Part shown: one piece after another, positions 1-11,700 of the stretch | Position numbering within the stretch: position 1 is the stretch's first letter | Layout of the letters: each line of letters opens with the position of its first letter | DNA from: Brienomyrus brachyistius | Taxonomy: Eukaryota > Chordata > Actinopteri > Osteoglossiformes > Mormyridae | Assembly (NCBI RefSeq): GCF_023856365.1 | Contig: NW_026042399.1 | Coordinates: 248,001-312,000 of the forward strand | Length of the DNA stretch: 64,000 nucleotides | Direction: 5' to 3' | Position numbers and translations under genes: made by a program | Notes under the pieces: generated by a model | What the model saw: the letters and a program-made list of their open reading frames with translations, nothing else | The model's database searches: none | What the model was told of the DNA's origin: nothing

Positions 1-3000
1 CATGGCCACGATCGTCTTCAACACCCCGGAGAGGAGTGTCCGCAGCCTGTTCCACAGCCCCGCAGGTCCGTGGAGTTTCCAGCACGTGTTTCAGGGCAGG
101 ATGGGTCGTGACCTGAAGCCGGATTGGTCGCCCCTGTTGTGCCCTTCTTCTGGAAGAGATTATAATTACAGTCCGTTGTCCATCTTTAGAATGAACACCT
201 GTGTTTGATATTGGTGACAGGCTGGCTAGGTCCGGGGCAGCTGTTTGAACAGTCAGACTCGTCTGCCACCTCTGTCGTGTCGTAGGTTTGTTTACGGGCC
301 GCTTCTGGCTGATTGTTTTCCCAGACAGACAGCTAAACCCATACACACAATCCTCCTCAATTATTCAAGGCTTCCCTCATTTGGGATGGGGGGACTGTCA
401 CCCTGCCTGGGGAGAACAGGAGCGCTTCTCAAGTGCCCTGACGAATGCCACCGTAGGCAAGTTCGAACGGCACTAAACTGTGTTCATCCATGCCCTCTAG
501 TGGATGAAAGACATACCAAAGTAACATGGCTTGGTCTTGATCGGCTCCAAATTGCACTTTACACCAGGTAGAAAAATGGAAATGATCATATGAAAAATGC
601 CATTCATCATGAAATAATTTCTGTACACCTGTATCCTCATTACAAGGGTGAATCAAGTAAAACTAGCTGGTTTCGCTAGATTAGCGTTCTTGGGGATCAA
701 CTACATGATCAACATTTTAGCAAAAACGTGGGAAACACTGACTTAGGTGATGAATTCCACCACCACCACCCCCCCCCCCCCCCCGGCAGGTTCCTACAAT
801 CCCGTGACCCTGGGAATCTTCACCATCACCTACTTCTTCCTGGCCTGCTGGACATACGGCCTGACTGTGTCCGCCGGGGTCTTCATCCCCTCGCTGCTCA
901 TCGGCGCCGCCTGGGGGCGGCTCTTTGGCATTTTGCTGGCCTCCATTACGCCGCACAATTCCATACAGGTACATCAGGACGGGTCGCCGTTCCTGGGGAA
1001 GCGCCGTATAGCCGGTGAGGCGGCGTGGTCCGCTGGCGGAGGAGGGGCCGTCACGATAGCAGAACTCTTCCCTCAGCAGAGAGAAACCTCACAGTGGCGA
1101 CGTTTTCCACTGACCTTGATTTTTTTGCACATTTTGAAGAAGCAAAACTGAAAATCCGTTAATGGGTACGATTATATTTCAGGAGGACAAGCCCTCAAAC
1201 GCTTTCAGTTTGATTGAAGTGGTTTTTGTGGCGATTCGCAAAACTGAAATGGAAGCCGATTTTGCGAACTTGTTGCTGTGTAGGACACGATGACTTGGTT
1301 CTAGAGCTCGTATCTCATGAAAAGCTCAATCCATGTTGAGGCACGGAATCATAAATTGCAGGTGTTGTTTCCATGATGTTACTTAATGGAAACACCCTTT
1401 ATGCAATTTCACTTTGTCAACAAATTTGCTTGTTTGTGCAGAACTTTAATGGAAACGCTGCAGGTTTTGATATATTAAGGAAATTGAACGGGGTCTTTAG
1501 AAGTCAGAGGGCCTCCTTCAACACCCGCTTTAGATTGATTTCCTCTTTGTTGTCCAATCAGATTTACTCTTTAAGCAGTCACGTGACTCTTTGAAGGTGC
1601 CCTATTGGTTAGTGCTGTATCGATTTCCTGGGCCGCCCAGCGTCATGTCGGCATAGATGTAGTTTAACATAATGTTTGTTGGAAGTAAAGCCCCCTCGAA
1701 GTTTTTGAATGAGCATGTTTTATGATTTGTGGCGTTTCGTTTGACAGACCTTGGCCGACCCTGGGAAGTACGCTCTGATTGGAGCCGCCGCCCAGCTTGG
1801 TGAGTGTCCGTCCGCGGTCAGCCTGCTTTTCAGAGCTCGTCTAGAGGTGCATGGAGGCACATGAGGCTTCGGGTTTGCGTCTGTTTACGAAGGTCTTTGC
1901 CAGGTGGGATCGTGAGGATGACCCTCAGCCTGACTGTCATCATGGTGGAAGCCACCGGAAATGTCACCTACGGCCTACCCATAATGCTGGTTCTGATGAC
2001 GGCGAAGATCGTGGGCGATTATTTCGTGGAGGTCAGTGTTGACGTTTCGGGTTGGAGCGGGTTGGTCCATTTGGCATTATGTGTGAGCCTGTCAGTGAGT
2101 GATGAGCTCATCGCCTTTCAGACCGTGCAGAACTTGGAATCGGGCCAGTCGTGTTTCGTTAACTGCTCCGGTCTCATGTTTGCTTTTGGTGTGGGTGGTG
2201 CAGCTAGCCACCAGTCTGACGCCATCTTTTTTTCATCTGTCCTTCCAGTGACTGATTTTGAGAACCCTTCCGTTGTTTTTGCACAGCTGTCTAACTTAAG
2301 GTGGCACATCATGCTGTGACAGCTCGTTTCGCTTCTCTGTTCCTCAATGTGCCAGCAAATCTGCTTAGAGGAAGTAAAACTTCAAGGGGTGGCAGCTTGT
2401 GAATGTTGTGCAGATGTGATCCTAAGCTCTTCTGAGTGACTCGAATTTTCCCACAGGGGCTATACGACATCCACATCAAGCTGCAGAGTGTGCCCTTCCT
2501 GCACTGGGATGCCCCAGCCACCTCCCACTCCCTGACTGCCAGGTATATTGCCCCCTACAGGATTTTCCCTGCTAATGCTTCAATGAGCCCAGTACACGCC
2601 TTTAGCAAGACATTGGTGCTTCATTCTCACTGTATATTCAGGTTTGGTGTGTCTGTCCATTCAGGGAGGTTATGAGCTCTCCAGTAACCTGCTTCAACCT
2701 GGTGGAGAAAGTGGGCACTATTGTGGATGTGCTCAGCAACACCTCGACCAATCACAACGGGTTCCCTGTAGTCTCCGGGTTGAGTGATGGCTGTGAGGTA
2801 TGTCCCTCCCACTAGGGGTGATTTTGTTTTCCTGGAGATTTGTCACATGATGTACTTTGGGGCTTTGCTAATCTGAATTTTGTGCTCTTAGCCAGGGAAA
2901 ATCTGTGGCTTAATCCTGCGTTCCCAGCTTATCGTGCTCCTGAAACACAAGGTGAGTGTGACCTAAGGTTCCTGCAGAGGTCAGCTGAATAAGGAGCATG

Positions 3001-3850
3001 TCTGTCCACACTAACACCTATCAGGGTGCTTGGTGTATATGCATGCCTGTGAATGACAGTGCGATTGACCAATGAGGGGTCTGTTTACTGCGTACACGGT
3101 TGCGAATGTCAGTGCAGCAAGCCAATGAGAAGTGTGCTCATCCACGTTGTGACCGGTGTACTCTTTTCAACCAGGTGTTTGTGGAACGGGCTCGTTCTCG
3201 TCTCAATCTGCGCAAACTGCAGCTGAAGGACTTCCGGGATGCCTACCCTCGCTTCCCTCCGATCCAGTCCATCCATGTGTCCCAAGACGAGAGGGAGTGC
3301 ATGATGGACCTGACGGAGTTCATGAATCCCACCCCCTACACTGTCACGCAGGTACTAGTCTCAGTCTCAGCCTTGGTCTTGGTCCTTGAGAACCAGAGAC
3401 ACATTTGACTAAACAGTCATGTTCTGCGACTGTGTTCTTCTGCCTCTTTTTCAGGAGACGTCGCTTCCTCGTGTCTTCAAGCTGTTCAGGGCCCTTGGTC
3501 TGCGGCACCTCATTGTGGTGGACAGTGACAACCAGGTGCGTCTGCCTTGCGAGGTCCTCAGGCCTTCGTCATCTCCAGCACATATCTCCATTCTCATTGT
3601 AAAATTCGAAAATTACTGCATCGGTTTTCAGCCAGTGGCCGTTGGGCATCCATCTAGATCAAGGTTATCACCCTGGTTTCCTGTGCTACTCCCACCCCTC
3701 CCTCATAACATAACCAGCTATCTATGCCCTGTTCTACGTACCAATCATGTTCCCGGTGCCCAGGTGGTGGGACTGGTGACGCGGAAGGACCTGGCCCGTT
3801 ACCACCTGGGCAAAGACGGCCTGGAGGAGCTGCAGCTGGCACAGACGTGA
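1..3850 (+). CDS. CLCN7: H+/Cl- exchange transporter 7 (ClC-7), 3' ten coding exons, partial
   Basis: ClC-7 is the lysosomal Cl-/H+ antiporter that works with OSTM1. Exons read with matching phases: 1-65 (5' incomplete), 790-968, 1748-1799, 1904-2031, 2457-2542, 2665-2797, 2892-2951, 3175-3351, 3455-3535 and 3764-3850 (TGA). Together they give 348 in-frame residues. The second exon carries the CLC pore motif [16 protein letters not shown] (the GxFxP anion-filter segment). Exon 4 holds the last membrane helices ([20 protein letters not shown]). Exons 5-7 encode the linker and CBS1; exons 8-10 encode CBS2, ending [12 protein letters not shown]...LAQT. The match to vertebrate ClC-7, including the MATxVFNTPE segment of the first exon, separates it from ClC-6 and ClC-3/4/5. 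Upstream exons lie outside the window. No frameshift or missing key residue is visible. It is convergent with RGS11. Confidence 0.96.
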
Positions 3851-4122
3851 TGCGTGGAAGGCGACTGCCGCGCTGCTCACCAGGCCAACCCCCCCTGCCC
3901 CCAGTCAGCCCCCGCCAGAACCCGCACCGGTCGTGCATTTCAGCAAAGTCCGGAACCCGGGATGCCAATGACTGACTTTCTGGTTTCGTTCACCGAGGGT
4001 TGGTTGTGATGGGGGAGGGGATCGATTCCATGTGTGTTTTGCGACTTTTTGTTGCCCCCTCCCAGTTTGCACATAAAATAATTTATCCGTTATGTTTTTA
4101 AAGCACTTCAGAGAGAGAGAGA

Positions 4123-4166
<44 letters not shown>

Positions 4167-4268
4167 TTCTACACACACTTGGGTGTCAGTCCCGCTCTGT
4201 GGTCATTTGCAAAGCTTTGGTAGCATTGTGATATACATTAGTGTAAATGTGTAAAAAGCATTTCAAGC

Positions 4269-4312
<44 letters not shown>

Positions 4313-5665
4313 GCCAGGCCAATAACGTTCCTCTTTTACTCAGAGTTTTTTGAGTGTGGTCTATTGACAGAGGGTACCACAGTTTTCTTGTGACTTTAGT
4401 TTTACTTTAGGGGAAGTTAATTTTCCTCTCCCAGATAATTGTCTTGCACATTGTACCATTAACCAATGCCTCCCACCCCTCCCATGCCAGTGTAGGTAAG
4501 ACCAACCCTGCCCCCCCCCCCCCCCCCCCGGAAAAACCCTGACTCGCTTTGACCTTTTTCTCTCATGCTGGATGCTAGCGGTTTTTAACATACAGTGTTT
4601 TTTCTCGTGAATTCGCCCATTGGCTGACTGCCACACTGCCTGCGTCCTCCCCCACCCACGCCAGTACGTGACAGTATGTATCCCCCCCACCCCGGGTGAT
4701 TCTCCAGGTCCTGTGTTTTTGATGGCGATTTGTCTCTTGTTGCGCCGTACAGCCTCTAGGTGGCAGAAACCCTGGTTTCTGATATATACCTGAATAAATT
4801 ATGCAAATCGGGGTCAGGTTTACATGGGTCGGGTGCCAAACAATGCCAGTAGTGTGTGTGTGTGTGTGTGGGGGGGTGACTTCACAGGTGCTCTCCTGAA
4901 AATGTGTGTATATCATTGTTTTTAAATGGCACTTACTGAAAGCAGAGTGGGGTTCAGGGCAGCTTAATGATTTGCAAGGTGACCATGGGTCGTGTTTGGC
5001 CAAGGGGGCGCTAGTGTGTTGAGGAAAGGAACTTATTCTGGTCTTTGCAGGCTGTGCTAGAAACCCAAACCCACCCCCATGGCTGTATGTGGCTCCGCAC
5101 TTTAAATGCTTCTTACCCCACCTCGTTTCCCATCTGCGCCCTACAACTTACAAATCCTTGCAATGTCACGTGCAAGGGGGCCCCCTACTGGCCAAGCAAG
5201 GCCCTACAGTCGCTGGTGCCCTTGGGGGTCCAGCCGTACAGTTTTTGCCAACAGCAGAGTTTACACTTTGACTAGTTATGTGCTGTTTAGTTATTTTGTT
5301 TTTAATTAAGGTGAACTTGCCTAAGTGACCCTGATCAGTTAAATAGGGTTTTTACCCACCCAACAAGCCTATCGAAAATGGACATACCAGTTAAACGGTA
5401 AACGATGTGAATCCCTTATCAGATTTTGATTTTATTCTGAATATTAAATGTCGTGTTTTAACTCAACCTTAAATAAATTAAAGTATCTCCATTTTAAAGA
5501 GCACTGTGACTGGATGAGAGAATTGTTTCGGCGTTGGCAAGTACCACCTTAGCGTACATTTATAGAAACGGCTGAAATATACTGGATAATTTTGCATAAT
5601 TTTTATTTTGCCAAGCTTGATTTTCTTCTGTGATTTCTGAAATCTAATAAAGGTTTTGATGCATA
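3851..5665 (+). other. CLCN7: CLCN7 3' UTR (inferred)
   Basis: Non-coding sequence after the CLCN7 stop. AATAAA signals lie at 4793-4798, 5472-5477 and 5646-5651; the last is followed by a T/G-rich stretch and is the best distal polyadenylation site, so alternative 3' ends are likely. The ends are inferred, with no transcript evidence. Confidence 0.55.
4111..4310. repeat. (GT)n and (GA)n microsatellites in the CLCN7 3' UTR
   Basis: A (GA)n to (GT)n tract of about 55 bp lies at roughly 4111-4166, and a pure (GA)n tract at about 4278-4309. They are simple repeats, and length polymorphism is expected. Confidence 0.9.
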
Positions 5666-8600
5666 TGCCTATTTGTATTGCACGAGTCAGTCATGCTGTT
5701 TAATAAGAATCATTTGTATTTATACAAACAATGATAAAAAAATTATTGTATTAAATGGCGTGTTTGATGATACTGCTGGTGACTCCGTGGCACTCTTTGA
5801 GCAACGTGTCCGTATCCTAATTTTCTACCTTCTGACACACAAATTCTCAGACTAAATGAGATTACTGCAGTCCCGTTGCCGGGGTAATGCAATTGTTTAG
5901 GTGGATGTCGCTGAATGCATTTCAGTGGGAGGTCCAGAAAGCCTGGGACGCGATTTGACGGGGTAGAAATGAGATGAACGGTTCTGTTGTACCTTGCAGA
6001 TTTGTACCTTGCAGATTTCCCTCGATTTGCTTATTAGTTGCTGGAAATCAATATTTAAAAAAAAATGTGCGTTGAACATGCCTTTCCATCCCGATCCATG
6101 AACCCAGTTTTCCCAGATATCAGCAAAACAATGAGAAATTCTATATATAAAAAAAAAAAAATCAACATTTGATTAAGTTTTATTAATGCTTGCTTTCATG
6201 TTAAAAAATTTTGGTGCACAATTTAATTTTTTTTTTAACACACAACATTTGGTTGAAATTGTAACGTGGAACATCAAGTCTGGGGCGCAGTTAAGGGGGG
6301 GAGATTAGGACAGTAAAAAACTTGGAACATAACTGCATTGGTGTGGGTTTGTGGCCCAATATGATATGCATTCATGGGGCCCAAATTCTCTAGCAGAATC
6401 ACAGCATAGATTTCTTTGTATATTTTTTAGGTTTAAAGGACTCCGGAGATTGAGATATTGTGTTTTTAAAGTTTCCTTGGACTCCCACAGTAAATTTTAC
6501 AGAGCTGGGGTCTCCATAACTTTTGCTGTGCAATAAATTTTGCTGACTGGGAAAGGGGGGGGGGGTTCCCCAAGATTTTTGCCGGCTCGCCTACCCATCG
6601 GCTCACCTTGAAAATGCCCAAAATGCCACCTGGCTGTTCAGCCCTGCTATAAAGTTGCAGAAAGACACGACGTTGTACTGTGACCTTACGATGTTACAGA
6701 TCCGAGAAATAGCGTACTAAGCAGCACGTGTTTCCCTGCTGTGTTAAGGTGGGCCTTAGAAACCCATAACGCACTAATGCAGCTCTGGATGGCGGGCTAT
6801 GCGTCAGTAATGCTGTCAGAGAAGATTCACTCATTAGTCTGATGTGAACTTAATCAGATTATGGGTCCTTTTTAGTCGCAGAATACAACATAATCCATGG
6901 CAAATGGACATCGGTGCCGTCTTTATGATGTTATGCTGACAGTGCCTTTAATCCCACCCCCCACCCCCCACCAATCCCTTTCCCAACTTCATGTTGTCTC
7001 TTAATCCTGTATGTTTCAGTAATATGAAGACGGAATTTCAGTATTCTCTGTTGCGGTTGTTTTATTTTTATCTCGCGAGTTTCATGCATTTTTAAGAACC
7101 GCGCAGAACATCAGTTAACTCTGTGCTGCTGGAATCCTGAGGATTGCCTTGATGGGTAGTGTAGGAGTTGAAGGATTTGCGTAGTCAGATTTAATTTTTT
7201 AAAAAGGAAATCTATTAAAAAGTAACATGCAAAGTAGTTTATTATTATTATTTTTTTTTTTTTTTACATAAGAATTTCAAGAGAAACTGAGAGCCTCGTT
7301 TTAATGGGCTTGTCTGGTAAAGTTAGTTTGACACTTGTACTGCATGTATTATTAAACATTTATCTATCCATCCATCCATCCATCCCGGCTCCGTCAACAT
7401 GCAAACTTCAGTAATTCAAAACACTTAGTATTGAGCTTCCATTGTGAGCCTTAGCAGCCAATAAACAAACCGCCAATAATGAATATCACAGGCTTTGGTG
7501 ATGGACACAGACTTCCAGACACGCCCCATATTCCTGACGCATTCCTCACCATGACCCTGTCTACTTCACATTCGCAGCCCAATATTTCATTCAAACTGGA
7601 GTTCGAAAGCTTGTTGGAGCCGAATGGACAATTTTAAAGACCAACATGGCAGAAAATTCAGTTCTGAAAGAAAGGAAGTTTCGATTTTTAATGAACTTAT
7701 GAGATGCAGCAGAGATTCATCTTACCCTCAGTAATCTTTAGTTATAGCTTTCAGGGACTGGGATATAGATAATTTAGAAATGTGCTGCTTTTTAAAACAC
7801 TAAGTAGGATTCCAATACTTTTCCAAGACACGGTATAATAGTATAATGTATTGTTGGTGCGCTGTGGGAGGGAGGTGCTGTCCTGGCAGGGGAGACAGGT
7901 GACTGAAACCTTTTGTAGCGATTTGTTCCGCCTGTCTGTTGGGCAGAATTTAGTTTGCTCTCTTTGTGCTTCCAGTAAATCTAGGTCCCGTTCCCATCAT
8001 ACCAGCAAGTCCGTGCAGGGTGGATCTCTGGCTAATCTCTTTTGTTGTTTGATTCCCTCCACGGAGGAAAAAAAAAAGAACTCGAGGTCACCTGCGGTTC
8101 CGAACCACATCTCCAGCAGGTCAGTGATCTCAGAGTAGCACATGCCGTTTATAAGCCAAAAGAAAAATGGTTGAAAAGTACGACACCTGTGTTATTCTAT
8201 TTTGGTATTTAAGTGACAGAATTCCACTAAAGGTGAATTAAAAACTTGCTTAATTTATTGAGAAATGCTGAAGAAGTAAATGAACAAAGGATGAGAGAAG
8301 CTGCTGGAATCTGAAGCAGACATGATGCAGGTTCGAAACTGCACAGTTTTGATCTGGAATATGGGACACAATCCACATTATAAGCACTGAGCTAAATGCC
8401 AAGTTTTAAATGGCTATTTATCTATTACAACCATTGTTTCAGTGAAAGTTGTATGCAGATGTTTATTACTTAGTAATAAGGCAATATTTGGCTCAACTAT
8501 GGTTTGTCTGTTACTAATGAAATAAACTTTTCCTATATATAGAGACACAGGACTTTTCTCACTTCTGATCTAAACCATAATTTAGTCTGTTCTTATTTAA

Positions 8601-8739
8601 CATGACACTATAATAAAAATACATCCGAAGTTAAAAATCCTGGAAGACTGCGTCAAATAGAGCAGCAGAGCACCGCCCCCAAACAGCCTCTGTGGGGCAG
8701 CAGTGAGCTCAGAGTGCATCCCCCCCCCAGGAGGCAGTG
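5666..8739. other. Intergenic region between convergent CLCN7 and RGS11
   Basis: No exon, RNA gene or intact mobile element was recognised. The sequence is A/T-rich, with poly-T/A runs and a short (ATCC)n stretch near 7370-7386. Open frames here are short, have no recognisable domain and lack splice context. The 3' UTR of RGS11 (- strand) must occupy the right part, but its polyadenylation site could not be placed. Confidence 0.6.
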
Positions 8740-11700
8740 TTAGGAAGAGCAGGCTGCTGTGGGACTTGCTGGTGACCCCAGGGACTTGGTCTTGCCGTTG
8801 TCCTCTAAGGCCTGGGCGAAAAGGGCAGGGTTACGGCTGGAGTGCCGCTGGCGTCTCACAAAGGGAAAGACACTGGGGCATGATGGGAAGGAGAACATGT
8901 TAGCGTTCCGCTAACACTTGTGGCACTGCCTTTTCTAAGTCAGCCATGTTGGAAAATCCTTGACTACCGTGGAATTACAAACAGAAACTGGAGAGCATCA
9001 CAGGGGACGCAAAAGCAATTAACATTACAGAACTCTGTGTAGTCTTAGTGACGAAGCTAAGCTGAAGCCAGCAGTTCACACTAAGCCCAAAAATCCCTGG
9101 AATTAATCGTTAACAACCCCAGAAACAGAACCTGTGTGTATCCCACACCAATATGAGTCTTATCCCCTTATATAAAATACATGGAATATATTACAGAAAG
9201 ACCCCTTTTATAGAAGATAATAGTTTTACCTTTTTTTGGTCTCTTGTGGTTCTATGGCTCTAGCCAGCATGTTTTTGTAGAGATCGGACTTTAAATAGCG
9301 GGCGTAGGAGTCCTGAGGGTGAGAGGAGAGGCCGAGAGCCCGTTTTAATGAAGCTGTCATCCACTTTCATGGCTGTGCACAGTTAATGCTCCTACCTTCT
9401 TCATCAGGAAATAGATGTGCATCTGGGCGTCATCCAGGACAAAACGATGTGGGCTTTTCATGCCCTGCAGGGTCTTCTCCATGGTCTTGCTGTCCACGTT
9501 TACCCACTTGCTGGCTCCCGGGGCCAGGAACTGCCTGGGGGGAAGGAAGTGATGAGCCTGAGCTTTGCAGTCCCACTGGGAGTAAGCAAGTGCCACATCA
9601 GGGCCTGCTCTAAATTCAACTGGGATGCAAACTGTCCCACTGGGCCACAAGGTCGCACTCACTTGTAGACCTCTTCCACCTTCTGCGGGATCGTAGCGCT
9701 CTCGCCGTGCCGGATGTCCTCACAGGCCTCCCAGAAACAGAGGTTCTCCACTGTGAATGAAACAGCGCATGCATCAGCTACCTGCAGGAGGCGCTCATCA
9801 CGATGCCAATATGGAGGAGAATTGCCTTTCATAGAGGGATCATGATTATTAATTTAGCAGATGCTAGATCCTATTTTTTTTTTTTTTTGAGAGGGCAGGG
9901 TCAGTCAGTCCCTGGAGTAACTGATCGACGGCCCAATAGTGAGGTCACTCAGCTGACTCTGGGATTTGAGCTGATGACCTCCTGCAATGAATCCCAATCT
10001 GCTGAGTCACACACTGCCCAAATAGGCCCGCAGTGATCAAATAATGAATATGATTCTTACTTGCTGACGATGCCTCCATGAAGCTGATCTACTTGGGCGG
10101 GGGGGTCTACATGCTGCTCACCACTGAACTCCTTCTCCAGGTACTCCCTGAACTTGCACCGTCCCAGAGGGTCCCTAAGGAGCTCCGTGAAGCCGAACCC
10201 CCATCGTTCCACCCGCAGCTTGGTGGGTGTCTCCACCCTGCACCAGGAGGCGTGGAAGTGAAGAGACGACAGTCACCTCTGGGGGTGTGGCCCTGAAGAG
10301 GCAGGATGGGGCGCGGTAACGCACACTCACATGTCGGCATTCAGCGTCCAGAGTGCCGTGTCATCTGTTATCCAGGGGTTGCTGGGGGGGCAGCCTTGCA
10401 TCATGGGGTCATGGTTCAGGTACTGCTCGCTGAACTTAAGGAAGCTGAACACAGAAGACCAGCCATTCCCAGTTTTAGTCCTACTTTCTATAATCCTTGC
10501 AAGTCATCAAATATTCAGGTTCAATGCTGGCATATTCCAGCAAACTGGAGCTCGAAATGGTGACGAAATGATTATACGTCATTGAACCCTATAAGGAAAT
10601 TCTCTTTTCATCTCCTCCATCTTGCTCTCCATAGGTGAGAGAAAGCTTGGTAGCAAAGGGCAGCTGCCCGTAGAGGCTCCCAGGAACCTGGGGGTTAAGG
10701 GCCTTGTTCAAGGACCCACAAGTGTGCTGAAGCCAGGCTTGAACCGGCGACCTTCTGATCAATATTAAGTAATTATTTGCAGTTAAATACAGTTCAATTC
10801 AGTTTAATAGTCAACCGGTTTCAATATTAGTTAGGCATCATTAATCCAGGATATGTGTGACTCTGAGATTTATGGTGAAAGATGGATGGGCAGATGGACG
10901 AAAGAACGAAATAACGAGGTTAGATTTTCACAAAGAGCAGTCCCCAGCATTTTTGTCAGAATTAACATGAAATAGATCCCCCCCCCCACCAATCAGAGGC
11001 ACAGTATACAGAATACCCAGAGATATCCCCCAGTTAGGGACTAATGTGGACTGGTGTCGAACCAGTGGTCCCCCAGCTATGCTGGGACTGAGGCTGAATC
11101 ACAGGTGTTGGGGGGGGGTAGGTGGGGGAGGCTGTTATCCAACCTTTCCAGGCAGATGGAGGACTTGACCCTCGAGCGGCCCAGGGATTTCCTGATGTGT
11201 TCAATCTGGTGTCGGGAGCCATGAAAAATCACACGGGGAATATAAGAGTCAGAAAAAAGGCACAGCATGGTACACATCCAAGCCCTGATAAGAGCCATGC
11301 TGTTGTACCTTTAAACAGAATTTGTCAATATCTGAGAGCCAACAAAAGAAAACGACAACACAGATGTAGATCCTTCCGAAGCAATTTTCTTATGACAGCA
11401 TTCTTAAGAGCCCACTTAATCACCCTCTTTGGTTGTTCTTGGCAACCATCCCATCAGCTGAAATAGGTTCACTCTAAATTCTTTCAGGCTTACCTCTCTT
11501 TTGTAGTAGTCCGCGTTCTGTTCTGTAAAGAAGGAAGAAACAAAACCGTCTCTAAACATGATATAAGCCACATGTTTATGGGAGTTTTACTTGCGCAAAA
11601 ATGTTCTGAGGGCACAAGGTTCATTGGTTCAGAGAGATAACCAATCAGACTGTAGAAGTGGTGGATACAGGCAACTAGAGGAGGGGGGGGGGTCAACCAA

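Noticed and set aside
717..974. Glycine-rich frame on the - strand
   Set aside because: Shadow of CLCN7 exon 790-968 and the poly-C tract at 770-784.
10061..10121. Extension of the RGS11 exon at 10122-10237 to a donor at 10060
   Set aside because: The extra sequence breaks the RGS-domain frame. Ending at the donor after position 10122 gives [14 protein letters not shown] with the next exon.
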